From positions 186,001 through 250,000 of the forward strand of contig NZ_FOGT01000006.1 in the NCBI RefSeq assembly GCF_900111295.1: a DNA stretch of 64,000 bases. Reading direction: 5' to 3'. The position numbers and the translations under genes were made by a program. Shown here piece after piece: positions 10,359-18,656 of the stretch; positions within the stretch are counted from its first letter, which is position 1; each line of letters opens with the position of its first letter. The stretch comes from Salipaludibacillus aurantiacus. GTDB taxonomy: Bacteria > Bacillota > Bacilli > Bacillales > Salisediminibacteriaceae. The notes below the pieces were generated by a model. That model was given only the letters and a program-made list of their open reading frames with translations, ran no database searches and had not been told where the DNA came from.

Positions 10359-11216
10359 CTAGCGTAAATAATAGACTCTCGGCTCTGTGCCGTACTCTTC
10401 TTTTAATCTGAAAGCCCTTGAACTGTTTGCCAGTTTCGATACGGTACTTTCCGGGTCATTAAGATCTCCGAAATATCTGGCGTCTCCGATACACGTTTCT
10501 ACACAGGCAGGTTCTTCTCCACGCTCAAGCCTGTGGAAGCAGAAATTGCATTTCCGGACGGTTCCGACAGGAGCTTTCCCTTCTTTTCTCTTGCCCCGGT
10601 CCATCCCGTGTTCCGGGGACGTCACTTCTTCATATCCGAGCATTTCATCGTAGTTTTCACCAAAGTCGAACGTTCGTGCGCCATACGGACAGGCGACCAT
10701 ACAGTATCTGCATCCGATACAGCGGTCCGCATCCTGTACGACAATCCCGTTATCTGCTTTATAAGTCGCCCTTACCGGACAGACAGACGCACATGGCGGC
10801 TTATCACAGTGCATACAAGGACGGGGGATGTTCGTTCTTGAAACATTTGGGAACGTCCCTTCCTCCTCTATGAATACCTGATTATATGACACTCCTGGAG
10901 GCGTCCTGTTTTCAGCTTTACAGGAAACGGTACACGTTTCACAGCCGACACATTTCCTTAAATCTATGACCATCCCCCATTTCACGCTGTCACCAGGCCC
11001 TTCTGAGGCATAGACTTCAAGCTTCTGATTAAACTCTTTACTTACGGATTCCTGATATTTGGCGACAAACTCTTCCTCGCTTATCAGGCCGTCTGAGAGT
11101 CTCCGGGCATCTTCCGCCATATTAAGCCCGAGAGACGTATCGTATTTAGAAGACTTCAGAATATCCGCTCCATTTACAAGCCCTTCATTAATCAGCACAT
11201 CGTATTTCGTACCCAT
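10359..11216 (-). CDS. four-cluster [4Fe-4S] ferredoxin subunit (TtrB/SrdB/DmsB type)
   Basis: A 285-aa electron-transfer subunit with 16 Cys in four groups: 89/92/95/99, 134/137/142/146, 166/169/172/176 and 223/226/238/242 (CVGCETCTVSC, CMHCDKPPCASVC, CIGCRYCMVAC, CNFCF...CVETC). This is the classical layout for carrying electrons from an NrfD-type subunit to the Mo subunit. The N-terminal 80 residues are an extension of unknown role. No Tat signal is seen, so it probably travels with the catalytic subunit. It is the second gene after tatA. Confidence 0.93.
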   Translation of the reverse strand: MGTKYDVLINEGLVNGADILKSSKYDTSLGLNMAEDARRLSDGLISEEEFVAKYQESVSKEFNQKLEVYASEGPGDSVKWGMVIDLRKCVGCETCTVSCKAENRTPPGVSYNQVFIEEEGTFPNVSRTNIPRPCMHCDKPPCASVCPVRATYKADNGIVVQDADRCIGCRYCMVACPYGARTFDFGENYDEMLGYEEVTSPEHGMDRGKRKEGKAPVGTVRKCNFCFHRLERGEEPACVETCIGDARYFGDLNDPESTVSKLANSSRAFRLKEEYGTEPRVYYLR

Positions 11217-11243
11217 TGTCAGTTCCCCTTTCTCCCCTGTCTT

Positions 11244-11429
11244 TTATGAACGGTCATCCTTCTGTTCATCAGATTCATCATCCCTCGTTAATTCTCGCGT
11301 TGACTTTTTAAATTCTTTCAGTGTGTCTCCGACTGCCCGGCCCATTTCAGGTAATTTTTTTGGTCCAAAAACAATCAGGGCAATGACTAAAATTATGATT
11401 AATCCTGGAATGCCAATATTAGATAGCAT
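11244..11429 (-). CDS. tatA: Tat translocase pore subunit TatA (TatAd-like)
   Basis: A 61-aa protein beginning [19 protein letters not shown] and continuing with the hinge [14 protein letters not shown] and an acidic amphipathic tail: a single N-terminal helix plus amphipathic helix, typical TatA. The N-terminus closely resembles B. subtilis TatAd. The start is ATG 11429 behind AAAGGGGAGA; a longer frame to 11501 would begin upstream of the sigma-54 promoter and is rejected. It is first gene of the reductase operon, so it likely serves export of the folded reductase. No tatC lies in the window. Confidence 0.9.
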   Translation of the reverse strand: MLSNIGIPGLIIILVIALIVFGPKKLPEMGRAVGDTLKEFKKSTRELTRDDESDEQKDDRS

Positions 11430-11463
11430 GTTTCTCTCCCCTTTCTTTTCACTTATATTAAGA

Positions 11464-11479
11464 TGCAAGAGCCATGCCA
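11464..11479 (-). promoter_or_regulatory. sigma-54 promoter of the tatA-reductase operon
   Basis: The minus strand reads TGGCAT-GGCTC-TTGCA, matching TGGCAC-N5-TTGCW with invariant GG at -24 and GC at -12. It lies 35 bp upstream of the tatA start and next to a gene for a sigma-54 activator. Confidence 0.85.
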
Positions 11480-11483
11480 AAAT

Positions 11484-11525
11484 AAAAAAAGGCCCCTTCA
11501 TTTTTACTAAAAAAATGAAAGAACC
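11484..11525 (-). terminator. terminator of the regulator operon, directly before the sigma-54 promoter
   Basis: On the minus strand GGTTCTTTCATTTTT and AAAAATGAAGGGGCC form a 15-bp stem (some G-T pairs) followed by seven T. It insulates the inducible reductase operon from regulator transcription. Confidence 0.8.
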
Positions 11526-11620
11526 CTTTCAAACCAGCGTTTATTTTTTAAAAAATAAATACTCTTTCAATATAAAAGTGCAGATTTTAAAAAATGCACG
11601 AGACGCCTGCGCCTTCTGAG

Positions 11621-11665
11621 TATGCCAATCTGGCATACATGTCGTTCATGCGTGACAAAATGTCA
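11621..11665 (-). promoter_or_regulatory. candidate upstream activator sites for the NtrC-type regulator
   Basis: Two dyads lie about 145-200 bp upstream of the sigma-54 promoter: TATGCCAATCTGGCATA (11621-11637, perfect 7-bp arms) and TGACAAAATGTCA (11653-11665). Position and symmetry fit enhancer binding by the Fis-type domain of the adjacent regulator; the link is inferred. Confidence 0.55.
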
Positions 11666-11699
11666 TAGCTGTAGACTATACGGACGGAACAGCCGGGTT

Positions 11700-13049
11700 T
11701 TAATCCTTTTCAAGTTCATACTGGTCAATTTTACGGTAAATATTCCGGACACTGATCCCTAAAATATGCGCCGCATCCGACTTATTCCAGTTAGTATAAT
11801 CAAGGACAGCCGCAATATGTTCGCGCTCCACTTCTTCAAGAGAACGCTCCACCTGCCCGGATGGGGCCGATGTTTGACTTGCACAGTCCTCCCCGCCCGG
11901 AAGAAGCAAATCGCCGGAAGTGATTGTATTTCCTGAACATAACAGACACCCCCGCTCAATAATATGAAAGAGTTCCCTCACATTTCCCGGATAGTCATAC
12001 CTCATCAGAGATGTTAGGGCCTCGTCAGATAACGATTTTTCCTTCCACTCTTTTTTAGAGCCGAGGTAGAACTGAACAAGTTCAGGAATATCATCCTTTC
12101 TTTCTTTTAATGGCGGGACCACAATCTTTAATACTTGCAGCCTGTAAAATAAATCTTCACGGAAATTTCCTTTTGCCACTTCCTCTTCCATATTCCTGTT
12201 TGTCGCGGTGACCACTCTCACATTCACCCGCCGCTCCCTTACTTCGCCGACCCGCCGGAATTCTCCTGTTTCAAGAAACCTCAGCAGCTTAACCTGCGTA
12301 TCTAAAGGCATTTCCCCGATCTCATCCAAAAATAAGGTGCCTTTATCAGCCACTTCCACAAGCCCTTTTTTCTCTTTCTGAGCACCCGTAAACGCGCCTT
12401 TCGCATGACCGAATAACTCGCTTTCCAGCAGCTGTTCCGGAATGGCCCCTGAATTGACAGTTATGAATGGCTCGTCCCTCCGTTCACTCCAGTAATGAAG
12501 GGCTTTAGCAAACAGTTCCTTTCCTGTGCCGCTTTCCCCTTCTATTAAAATTGAGGCATCGGCATTGGCTACTTTAGCTGTTAATCCTTTTACCTGGCGG
12601 ATCTTTTCGCTGTCTCCGATAATATCAAACGTATTTTCACGAAAATGCATCCATTCTTTCATACTGTGGTGGTCTTCTTTAAGCTGTTTCTTCTCAAGCG
12701 CTTTTCCAAGCACGACTTCGAGTTCCGCTAGGTTATAAGGTTTAGTTAAGTAATCATACGCACCTTTCTTCATGGCCTCGATAGCTGTTTCTATCGTTCC
12801 GTGCCCGGTCAGTACGATGACTTCCATCGCCTTGGACTCACTTTCTTTGACTTTTTCAAGCAATGTCAGCCCGTCCATGCCGTCCATACGGATGTCAAAA
12901 ATGCCAAGATCATAGCTTTCTTTTTTAAGATTATCTAAAGCAGTTTCAGCAGATGGAAAACCCGCTGCTTCATAGCCTCTCCGTTTTAGCCGTTTGACTA
13001 ATAATCCCCGGAGATCTTCTTCATCATCAACTATAATAACTCGTGTCAT
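11700..13049 (-). CDS. sigma-54-dependent response regulator (NtrC family)
   Basis: A 449-aa activator. Receiver domain with phospho-acceptor D52 (FDIRMDG); AAA+ domain with Walker A GESGTGKE at 171-178 and the sigma-54 contact loop GAFTGA at 218-223; C-terminal Fis-type helix-turn-helix (NKSDAAHILGISVRNIYRKI). All parts needed to activate a sigma-54 promoter are present. It overlaps the kinase gene by 4 bp and lies directly upstream of the reductase operon with its sigma-54 promoter, its likely target. Confidence 0.95.
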   Translation of the reverse strand: MTRVIIVDDEEDLRGLLVKRLKRRGYEAAGFPSAETALDNLKKESYDLGIFDIRMDGMDGLTLLEKVKESESKAMEVIVLTGHGTIETAIEAMKKGAYDYLTKPYNLAELEVVLGKALEKKQLKEDHHSMKEWMHFRENTFDIIGDSEKIRQVKGLTAKVANADASILIEGESGTGKELFAKALHYWSERRDEPFITVNSGAIPEQLLESELFGHAKGAFTGAQKEKKGLVEVADKGTLFLDEIGEMPLDTQVKLLRFLETGEFRRVGEVRERRVNVRVVTATNRNMEEEVAKGNFREDLFYRLQVLKIVVPPLKERKDDIPELVQFYLGSKKEWKEKSLSDEALTSLMRYDYPGNVRELFHIIERGCLLCSGNTITSGDLLLPGGEDCASQTSAPSGQVERSLEEVEREHIAAVLDYTNWNKSDAAHILGISVRNIYRKIDQYELEKD

Positions 13050-15139
13050 TCTGATTCCCCCTCGCTTCCGTCAGCGTCTTTCCTGTTCACCGGTAAGATC
13101 ACACGGAAAACCGATCCTTCCCCCGGCTCACTCTGCACTTCCATTGTGCCTTCCATTTGCTTCACAATGCCATAACAGACAGATAAACCAAGTCCGGTTC
13201 CTTTGCCTGTAGGTTTAGATGTAAAAAACGGATCAAACAGTTTAGGTATATTTGATTCGGGAATGCCTATGCCGTTGTCTTTAAAAGAAACGACCGCCTC
13301 TTCCCCTTCCATTTCCACAGTTATTTCAAGTACCGGAAACTCTTTTTCACTCATCGCATCTACAGCGTTCTGAATAAGGTTTACAAAAACCTGGCTGATT
13401 TTTAAAGGATCGCCGCTAATATCCGGGATCTTTTCTTGCGGCTTTTGAAGTTTAAGACTGACATGATTCTTTTTAAGCGTATGGTTCATGAGCATGAGAC
13501 TGTCATCCAGTACTTTTTCGATCGGAAATTCTTCCGCCTTAAATGCCGACTTCCTGGAGAAGTTCAATAAATTATTTGTAATTTCTTTACAGCGGTTAAT
13601 GTTTTTCCTGATGATCGTTAAATAATCAGCCATTTCTCCGCTCTCAAGCAGTTCTTCTTTATCTTCCTCCAGCCGGTCGGTTAAATCTTCCGCATAAACC
13701 TGAACCGATGCAAGAGGGTTGTTGACCTCGTGGGCAAAACTTGAAGCCATTAATCCAAGAGCTGACAGTTTATCGGTTTGGACCAGCTTTTCTTCCATCC
13801 GTTTTTCTTCAGTAATATCTTCCATCACTATAAGGACTTCTTCATCTTCCTCAAGTGTATGCTGGAGCGGGAAGACCCGGTGCCTGTAAATCCGCTGTTC
13901 CCCATTTTCGTCTGTTTTTGTAAGATTTTCATCCATTCTTTCAAAAGATGCCGATTCATTCAGCGGACAGGAATAGCACGGAGAATCTTTATCGTTAAAC
14001 ATCCGGAAACACGGGACGCTCCGCTGATCGCCGATCCAGCTTTTAAGTGTCGGATTCATCCAGGCAATGGAATAGTCTTTTTTGACAACAGCCAGACCTG
14101 CGTCCATGCTGTTAACCACGATATCCAGCCTTTCCTTCTCCTGCTCCAGCCGGCGTTCTTTTTCCTGAATTTCTGTGTTCATATCATTAAAGGCGGCCGT
14201 TAGTTCTCCGAATTCATCATTCCGGTCGACCGGCATTTTTTCGGGCCAGTAACCGTACTGCATATGTTTCATCCCGCTTTGCAGCCGTTCAATCGGTTTG
14301 ACGAAATAAAGCCCGGCATAAATACTGATCATGCTTCCAAAAAGAATCATAAACGAAGCTGTAAAGCTGCCTCTCCTCAACATGTCGAAGATTGGCGACA
14401 GCATCTCTCGCCTCGGCTGTTCCATAACGAGATCCCAATTAACCTCATCAATGGACGACTGGATGACCATCGTGTTATCCGGAACTTCCGTCCTCTGATC
14501 TGTCTGCCATAGCCTCGAGTAATCCTGATGGGCGATAATCTGCTCATTTTGATCGCGCAAGTAAACCTGGGCATTATGTTCCATCTGGTACGAAGACACA
14601 TTCCCGATTAATTTCTGCAGTTGTAACGAAACTCCCAGCATTTCCCCGTTTTCTTCTGATCTCACGATTAACTGGATAAAAGGCTGGCCGTAGTCATTAA
14701 ACATCACATTTGAAAAAACGTGGTTATCATTAGCCAGAACGGAGAGCTCCGCCTGGCCACTCACCCATAAACCGCCTTCAGCCATTTGATTGATACTGTA
14801 TCTCGAATACCTTGACTGGACTTCTCCCTCAGCATTCAAAAGAACAATTTCGTCAATTGACTCCTGTTGTTTTAAAAGGTCATAAAACACACCGGACTGA
14901 TCCTCCAAGTCACCCATACTCATCATCATATCGAGCTTCTGAAAGGTGCTGCGAATATCATTCCTGATCGTCTCTGCGAAGTATGCCACTTTCCGTTCCT
15001 GCGAAACAGCAGCTGAATCTTCGACATAATCGGACATTTCCATCAGATAATAGACAGAAATAAGGACAAGAGGAATAATTGACATAATCAGGCCGAACAA
15101 CAGAACTTTATAACGGACAGACCGGAAAAGATGTTTCAT
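13046..15139 (-). CDS. membrane sensor histidine kinase with Cache, HAMP and Cys-containing PAS domains
   Basis: A 697-aa sensor. Membrane helix about 12-33; extracytoplasmic Cache-like domain about 35-255; second helix about 259-280; HAMP; PAS domain about 335-445 holding C377, C388 and C391 (the last two as CYSC); dimerisation/phospho-acceptor H470 in FAHEVNNP; HATPase with NLIQNAVDA and GTGLGLSV. It overlaps both neighbours by 4 bp, so binding protein, kinase and regulator form one signalling unit. The Cys triplet suggests a metal or redox centre, an inference. Confidence 0.93.
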   Translation of the reverse strand: MKHLFRSVRYKVLLFGLIMSIIPLVLISVYYLMEMSDYVEDSAAVSQERKVAYFAETIRNDIRSTFQKLDMMMSMGDLEDQSGVFYDLLKQQESIDEIVLLNAEGEVQSRYSRYSINQMAEGGLWVSGQAELSVLANDNHVFSNVMFNDYGQPFIQLIVRSEENGEMLGVSLQLQKLIGNVSSYQMEHNAQVYLRDQNEQIIAHQDYSRLWQTDQRTEVPDNTMVIQSSIDEVNWDLVMEQPRREMLSPIFDMLRRGSFTASFMILFGSMISIYAGLYFVKPIERLQSGMKHMQYGYWPEKMPVDRNDEFGELTAAFNDMNTEIQEKERRLEQEKERLDIVVNSMDAGLAVVKKDYSIAWMNPTLKSWIGDQRSVPCFRMFNDKDSPCYSCPLNESASFERMDENLTKTDENGEQRIYRHRVFPLQHTLEEDEEVLIVMEDITEEKRMEEKLVQTDKLSALGLMASSFAHEVNNPLASVQVYAEDLTDRLEEDKEELLESGEMADYLTIIRKNINRCKEITNNLLNFSRKSAFKAEEFPIEKVLDDSLMLMNHTLKKNHVSLKLQKPQEKIPDISGDPLKISQVFVNLIQNAVDAMSEKEFPVLEITVEMEGEEAVVSFKDNGIGIPESNIPKLFDPFFTSKPTGKGTGLGLSVCYGIVKQMEGTMEVQSEPGEGSVFRVILPVNRKDADGSEGESE

Positions 15140-16134
15140 TCTCCCCCACCTCCGCCATTCTTAACAGGTTCTGTTAATTTCAAAAGGTTTTCATCCAGCT
15201 CCAAGTTCAGTTGTTCACTTACCTCCCCATTAATAAAAAACGGGATCTGATCAGGCAGCTCCACCGGAATGTCACCCGGTGAGTTGCCCTGCAGAATCAG
15301 GCTGATGTGCCTTGCTGCCTGAAAGCCCTGTCCATAAAAGGAAGACCCGTAACCAAACAGAAAACCGGCCTCCACTTCATAATCATAAATTCCCATGACA
15401 GGCACCGAATTTTCAAGAGCAAAAGAAACAATCTCATCTGTAAATGCTTCGACCTGGTAACTGGGAAGTGTCATAAGTCCGTCTTCTTCTTCCAAAACGT
15501 CTTCAAGAGCCTCCTTGTCAAAACCGCCTGAAAGGTGAAAAGGTTCAATTTGTACTCCAAGAGTGTCAGCTGCTTCTTCGGTTAATGCCAGCGAGCGTCG
15601 GCTGATATCAATATCGTCACTGTATATAAGAATGACCCGCTCAAGACCTCCAATAATATCCGTAAATAGTTCCAGACGTTTCGCTGATAGATTCATATGG
15701 AAATTACTCACTCCTGTAAACGGGCCGCCCGGCTCTCTGAAATCTTCAATGATGCCTGTTTCAAGCGGAGCTGCCATTCCTACAAATACAGTAGGAATAA
15801 AGTGATTTTCCTCTTCCATAACCTCTGCCAGCACCTGGGTTTCGATCCCTCCGAAAGAGGCTATGACGTCCGGCTCTTCTTCGATAACCAGCTGTTTAGC
15901 ATAAGGCTCCAGCAGCTCAGCGTCTTCTTCGCCTTCAAAAATAATAAATGATATCCCATCCATTTCGTAACCTAATTCCTCTAATCCATCTTTAATTCCG
16001 TCAAGTTTATCGATCCTGTTTTCGCCGGATAATAAAACGCCAATTGTAACCGTGTCTTCTTCAGCCCTCTCGGTCATAAAAAAAGCCGCAGTGAGGGCAA
16101 TAATGACAGCTATCAGTATCCATCCTTTTCTCAC
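15136..16134 (-). CDS. membrane-anchored ABC-type substrate-binding protein (sensor partner)
   Basis: A 332-aa protein with an N-terminal hydrophobic anchor (residues 4-20) but no lipobox cysteine. The body (TVTIGVLLSGENRIDKLDGI...) resembles the ABC_sub_bind / YtfQ-TrpX-like family of periplasmic-binding folds. No permease or ATPase gene is near; instead it is translationally coupled to the histidine kinase. The likely job is to bind the oxyanion and present it to the Cache domain of the kinase, as in other binding protein-kinase-regulator triads (for example AioX-AioS-AioR). The ligand is unknown. Confidence 0.82.
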   Translation of the reverse strand: MRKGWILIAVIIALTAAFFMTERAEEDTVTIGVLLSGENRIDKLDGIKDGLEELGYEMDGISFIIFEGEEDAELLEPYAKQLVIEEEPDVIASFGGIETQVLAEVMEEENHFIPTVFVGMAAPLETGIIEDFREPGGPFTGVSNFHMNLSAKRLELFTDIIGGLERVILIYSDDIDISRRSLALTEEAADTLGVQIEPFHLSGGFDKEALEDVLEEEDGLMTLPSYQVEAFTDEIVSFALENSVPVMGIYDYEVEAGFLFGYGSSFYGQGFQAARHISLILQGNSPGDIPVELPDQIPFFINGEVSEQLNLELDENLLKLTEPVKNGGGGGE

Positions 16135-17144
16135 TGGGCTTTCCCCCTGTCCGCGGCTTGATCTCTTCGCAGCTTATTATATTCTTTACCGAGCAGTATT
16201 CCCGCTGGCACAGATAAAAATGCCAGAACAGCTATAATTAAGAAGCCTTCCGTAATTGCTGTTAAACTGGCTTCTTCAAGTGACATACCGTTTGCTGCCA
16301 TGACCTGTCCCCGGCGCACTTCGAAGTAGATCGAAACGAAGACAATACCTAAGGCAGAGCTCATCTGCCGGAGAACATTATTCATGGCAGAGCCGCGCGA
16401 AACAAATTTTTCCGGAATGGCGTTCATCCCTGAAGTCGTGGCCGGCATGGTGCTGAGCCCCATCCCAATGCCGCGGAGAGCATTTAAAAGAAAAATGACC
16501 CATATCGCTGTATCCATACCAATAAAACCGAGGATTGCCGTTCCGACTGCCACAATGATTAAACCTGTCGTTACAATAAGCGAGGGGCCTTGTTTATCAA
16601 GGAGCCTCCCGCCGATCGTCATAAATACGCCGGTTAACAGGGCAGCAGGCAAAAAGGTTAAGCCCGTCATAATCGCTCCGTAGCCATACACTTGCTGAAT
16701 GAGGAGAGGCAAAAGGAATATACCTCCGAACAGACTGATCGAACTGATCATCGCCACCCATACACTGTAGGTATAGGCAGGAACTTTAAATATAGACAAA
16801 TCAAGAAGCGGCTGTGCCGTCCGGTTCTCAATTTTTATAAACACTATAAGAGAGACAACTCCTAAACTTATAAATCCCCAGTTAAGCGGATCAAGCAGAT
16901 GGTCCAGTGACGAGACTCTTCCGAGGGCAAATAAAATAGAACCTACTCCAACAGTGACACTGATGAATCCAAGTTTGTCAAACCGGATATCTGACACTCT
17001 GCCTGTCTGCTTTAAATAGAGCATAGAAAAAATCAGACCGAGAAGCCCCGTCGGTATATTAGATAAAAACAGCCATTGCCAGGAGCCCATCTCGATAATC
17101 ACGCCTCCGAGTGTCGGTGCTAAAGTAGTGGTAGATAACATCAT
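16131..17144 (-). pseudogene. DHA2-family MFS transporter, C-terminal part cut off by the prophage
   Basis: The frame encodes the C-terminal two thirds of a drug:H+ antiporter-2 type transporter, from TLGGVIIEMGSWQWLF onward, including FLPAALLTGVFMTIGGRLLD. The host-derived part ends at 17115-17117; the first 9 to 10 codons of the open frame (MMLSTTTLA) come from phage DNA. The missing N-terminal part lies at 53975-54436 on the same strand. Fusion at the shared GG (plus strand) gives ...APTIGPTLGGVII..., the expected helix-5 motif. The stop overlaps the binding-protein start by 4 bp. Confidence 0.95.
17116..17133. other. left prophage attachment site (core plus phage arm)
   Basis: The plus strand shows core GG at 17116-17117, then a 7-nt spacer and phage arm GTAGTGGTA (17125-17133). 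Host DNA lies to the left. The core was placed by requiring restoration of the MFS frame and symmetry with the right arm. Confidence 0.85.
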
Positions 17145-17160
17145 ATGTCTTTGGATCTTT

Positions 17161-17169
17161 ATTATAACA
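17161..17169 (-). promoter_or_regulatory. candidate outward promoter (extended -10) at the phage left end
   Basis: The minus strand reads TGTTATAAT (TGn plus a perfect -10), directly after the 17177 terminator and pointing out of the phage into the truncated MFS and the regulator genes. No good -35 is present. Confidence 0.45.
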
Positions 17170-17176
17170 ACAAACT

Positions 17177-17209
17177 AAAAAAGCGCCCGCCATTACGGCA
17201 AGCGCTTTT
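17177..17209 (-). terminator. terminator at the phage left end
   Basis: On the minus strand AAAAGCGCTTGCC and GGCGGGCGCTTTT form a 13-bp stem with a T6 tail. It would stop late-operon transcripts before the host junction. Confidence 0.85.
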
Positions 17210-17268
17210 CAACATAAACTAGGGGGCTCATGGCTCCCGTACAAATCGAGCGAATCGATTTTTTCATA
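17177..17268 (-). ncRNA. candidate small transcript between lysin and attachment site
   Basis: On the minus strand TGATATAAT (about 17273-17281) is an extended -10, with initiation expected near 17267 and the 17177 terminator about 90 nt on. The interval holds hairpins ATCGA/TCGAT and GGGAGC/GCCCCC. A 24-codon frame (17193-17267, starting MKKSIRSICTGAMSP) begins exactly at the predicted start, so a leaderless peptide is the alternative. Confidence 0.35.
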
Positions 17269-17286
17269 ATTTAATTATATCACATG

Positions 17287-17316
17287 ACAGGGGCAAAGCG
17301 CCCCTGTTTTTTTTTT
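17287..17316 (+). terminator. plus-strand terminator-like hairpin
   Basis: ACAGGGGC and GCCCCTGT form an 8-bp stem followed by ten T on the plus strand. It may block antisense transcription into the lysis genes. Confidence 0.6.
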
Positions 17317-18388
17317 ACAAATTAAACATAGCCTTACGAGTTTGAGGGCCGAATACACCGTCTACACTGATGTTTAGCTTTCGTTGCATGTCTCTGACCC
17401 CGCCTGCTGTGTTAGGTCCGTAAATACCATCGTCTGTTGAATTGACGGCACGCTGGATACACCTTACATCTTCTCCGCGGGGGTATGGTCTATTTGCTCT
17501 CAGGAGGTTATTAAACGACGGAAGATTTTTTAAGAGCGTTTCGAAAGTTTTTTCTCCTGGCCTCCCGAAAAAGTTTCCATTCGGGCTGCTGACATTATAC
17601 CGTGTCTGGAAGGCTTCAGTTGCTGATAAAGTCTCTGCACCCGGGTATCCATCATCCCGAAACCGCGGCAACTGCTCGCCAACTGCAAGCAACAAACGCT
17701 GGAATTGTTCGAACTCAAATCCTTGATCTTCAACTGCAATTAACATTTCTTTATATTTATCTGAATTGCTCATGCTGGTGAATGATGTGCTGCTTGATAC
17801 AGTCTCAGCTGATGGCGTTGACTTTTTCTTTAAACCAAGCGTCTTAGCAATCCCCTCAACATGTGCCTCAGCGATCCTATCAATAGTTCCAGACTTTTTA
17901 AGCATACTTGCATCACGTGGGTTAGTGATAAAAAGCGCTTCCGTTAAAACTGATAACATATCACGATACGTGCCACGTAATACGGCAAAGTTAGCTGATT
18001 TAAGCCCTCTGTCGGTTACTCGTGGTTCAATTCGCCTCATAGCTCCGAAAATCGCATCATGCAAGTTTTTACGTGCTGTAGCGCTTGCTGATGAATTAGA
18101 GTGCATGAATGTCTCAGTGCCGTTAGCGGATTCTGCTGCCCCGTTTAAATGGATAGATACAAACAGATCAGCATCCCAGTTAACAGCGTCTCTTGCACGT
18201 TCATTAAGTTCAATAAATGTGTCATCGGTTCGACTCATACGAACAGAGACACCCTCATACTGATTTCTGAGGATGTCCTGTGTCTTTAAGCTTATATCTA
18301 ATACTAAATCCTTTTCCCTTAATCCGTTTCCTTGCGCTCCCGGATCATGACCGCCGTGCCCTGGATCTAAATATACTTTTTTACTCAT
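17315..18388 (-). CDS. phage endolysin: N-acetylmuramoyl-L-alanine amidase (Amidase_3) with peptidoglycan-binding domain
   Basis: A 357-aa enzyme that cuts the amide bond between MurNAc and the stem peptide. The Amidase_3 domain spans about 1-185 with zinc ligands in DPGHGGHDPG (residues 8-17), E25 and SIHLNGA near 80, and TEALFITN near 143. After a Ser/Thr linker, the C-terminal part contains peptidoglycan-binding repeats (RCIQRAVNSTDDGIYGPNT; MQRKLNISVDGVFGPQTRK). No signal peptide, as usual for holin-dependent endolysins. The start overlaps the holin end by 8 bp. Confidence 0.93.
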   Translation of the reverse strand: MSKKVYLDPGHGGHDPGAQGNGLREKDLVLDISLKTQDILRNQYEGVSVRMSRTDDTFIELNERARDAVNWDADLFVSIHLNGAAESANGTETFMHSNSSASATARKNLHDAIFGAMRRIEPRVTDRGLKSANFAVLRGTYRDMLSVLTEALFITNPRDASMLKKSGTIDRIAEAHVEGIAKTLGLKKKSTPSAETVSSSTSFTSMSNSDKYKEMLIAVEDQGFEFEQFQRLLLAVGEQLPRFRDDGYPGAETLSATEAFQTRYNVSSPNGNFFGRPGEKTFETLLKNLPSFNNLLRANRPYPRGEDVRCIQRAVNSTDDGIYGPNTAGGVRDMQRKLNISVDGVFGPQTRKAMFNL

Positions 18389-18656
18389 ATGTTTTCACCT
18401 CATCTTTAGTCTTCTTGCCAAGTTCAAACAGTCCGACAGACGCCAAACCACTTATACCGCCAGCCCACAATCTTTCTGCCATATCCACATCGGCAAAAGG
18501 AAAAGCAGCTGCCCCGAGTAGTAAGCCGATGATAATGGCTACCAGTGGAGCGAACTGCTTGTTGAGGAAGCCTGTTTTCTTAATACCTTGAACTACACCA
18601 GTAACTACTGGCGCTATAATAGTTGCTAACATTAATACTTCTTGCATGTCGATCAT
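18381..18656 (-). CDS. A118-like phage holin
   Basis: A 91-aa membrane protein with three hydrophobic segments and the pattern IKKTGFLNKQFAPLVAIIIG...WAGGISGLASVGLFE seen in Listeria A118 Hol118 and relatives. It forms membrane lesions that release the amidase. It overlaps both neighbours (coiled-coil protein and amidase). Confidence 0.88.
   Translation of the reverse strand: MIDMQEVLMLATIIAPVVTGVVQGIKKTGFLNKQFAPLVAIIIGLLLGAAAFPFADVDMAERLWAGGISGLASVGLFELGKKTKDEVKTYE

Noticed and set aside
11430-11501. Longer tatA start (24 extra codons)
   Set aside because: The extension contains the sigma-54 promoter and its -12 element; ATG 11429 has the ribosome site and the family N-terminus.
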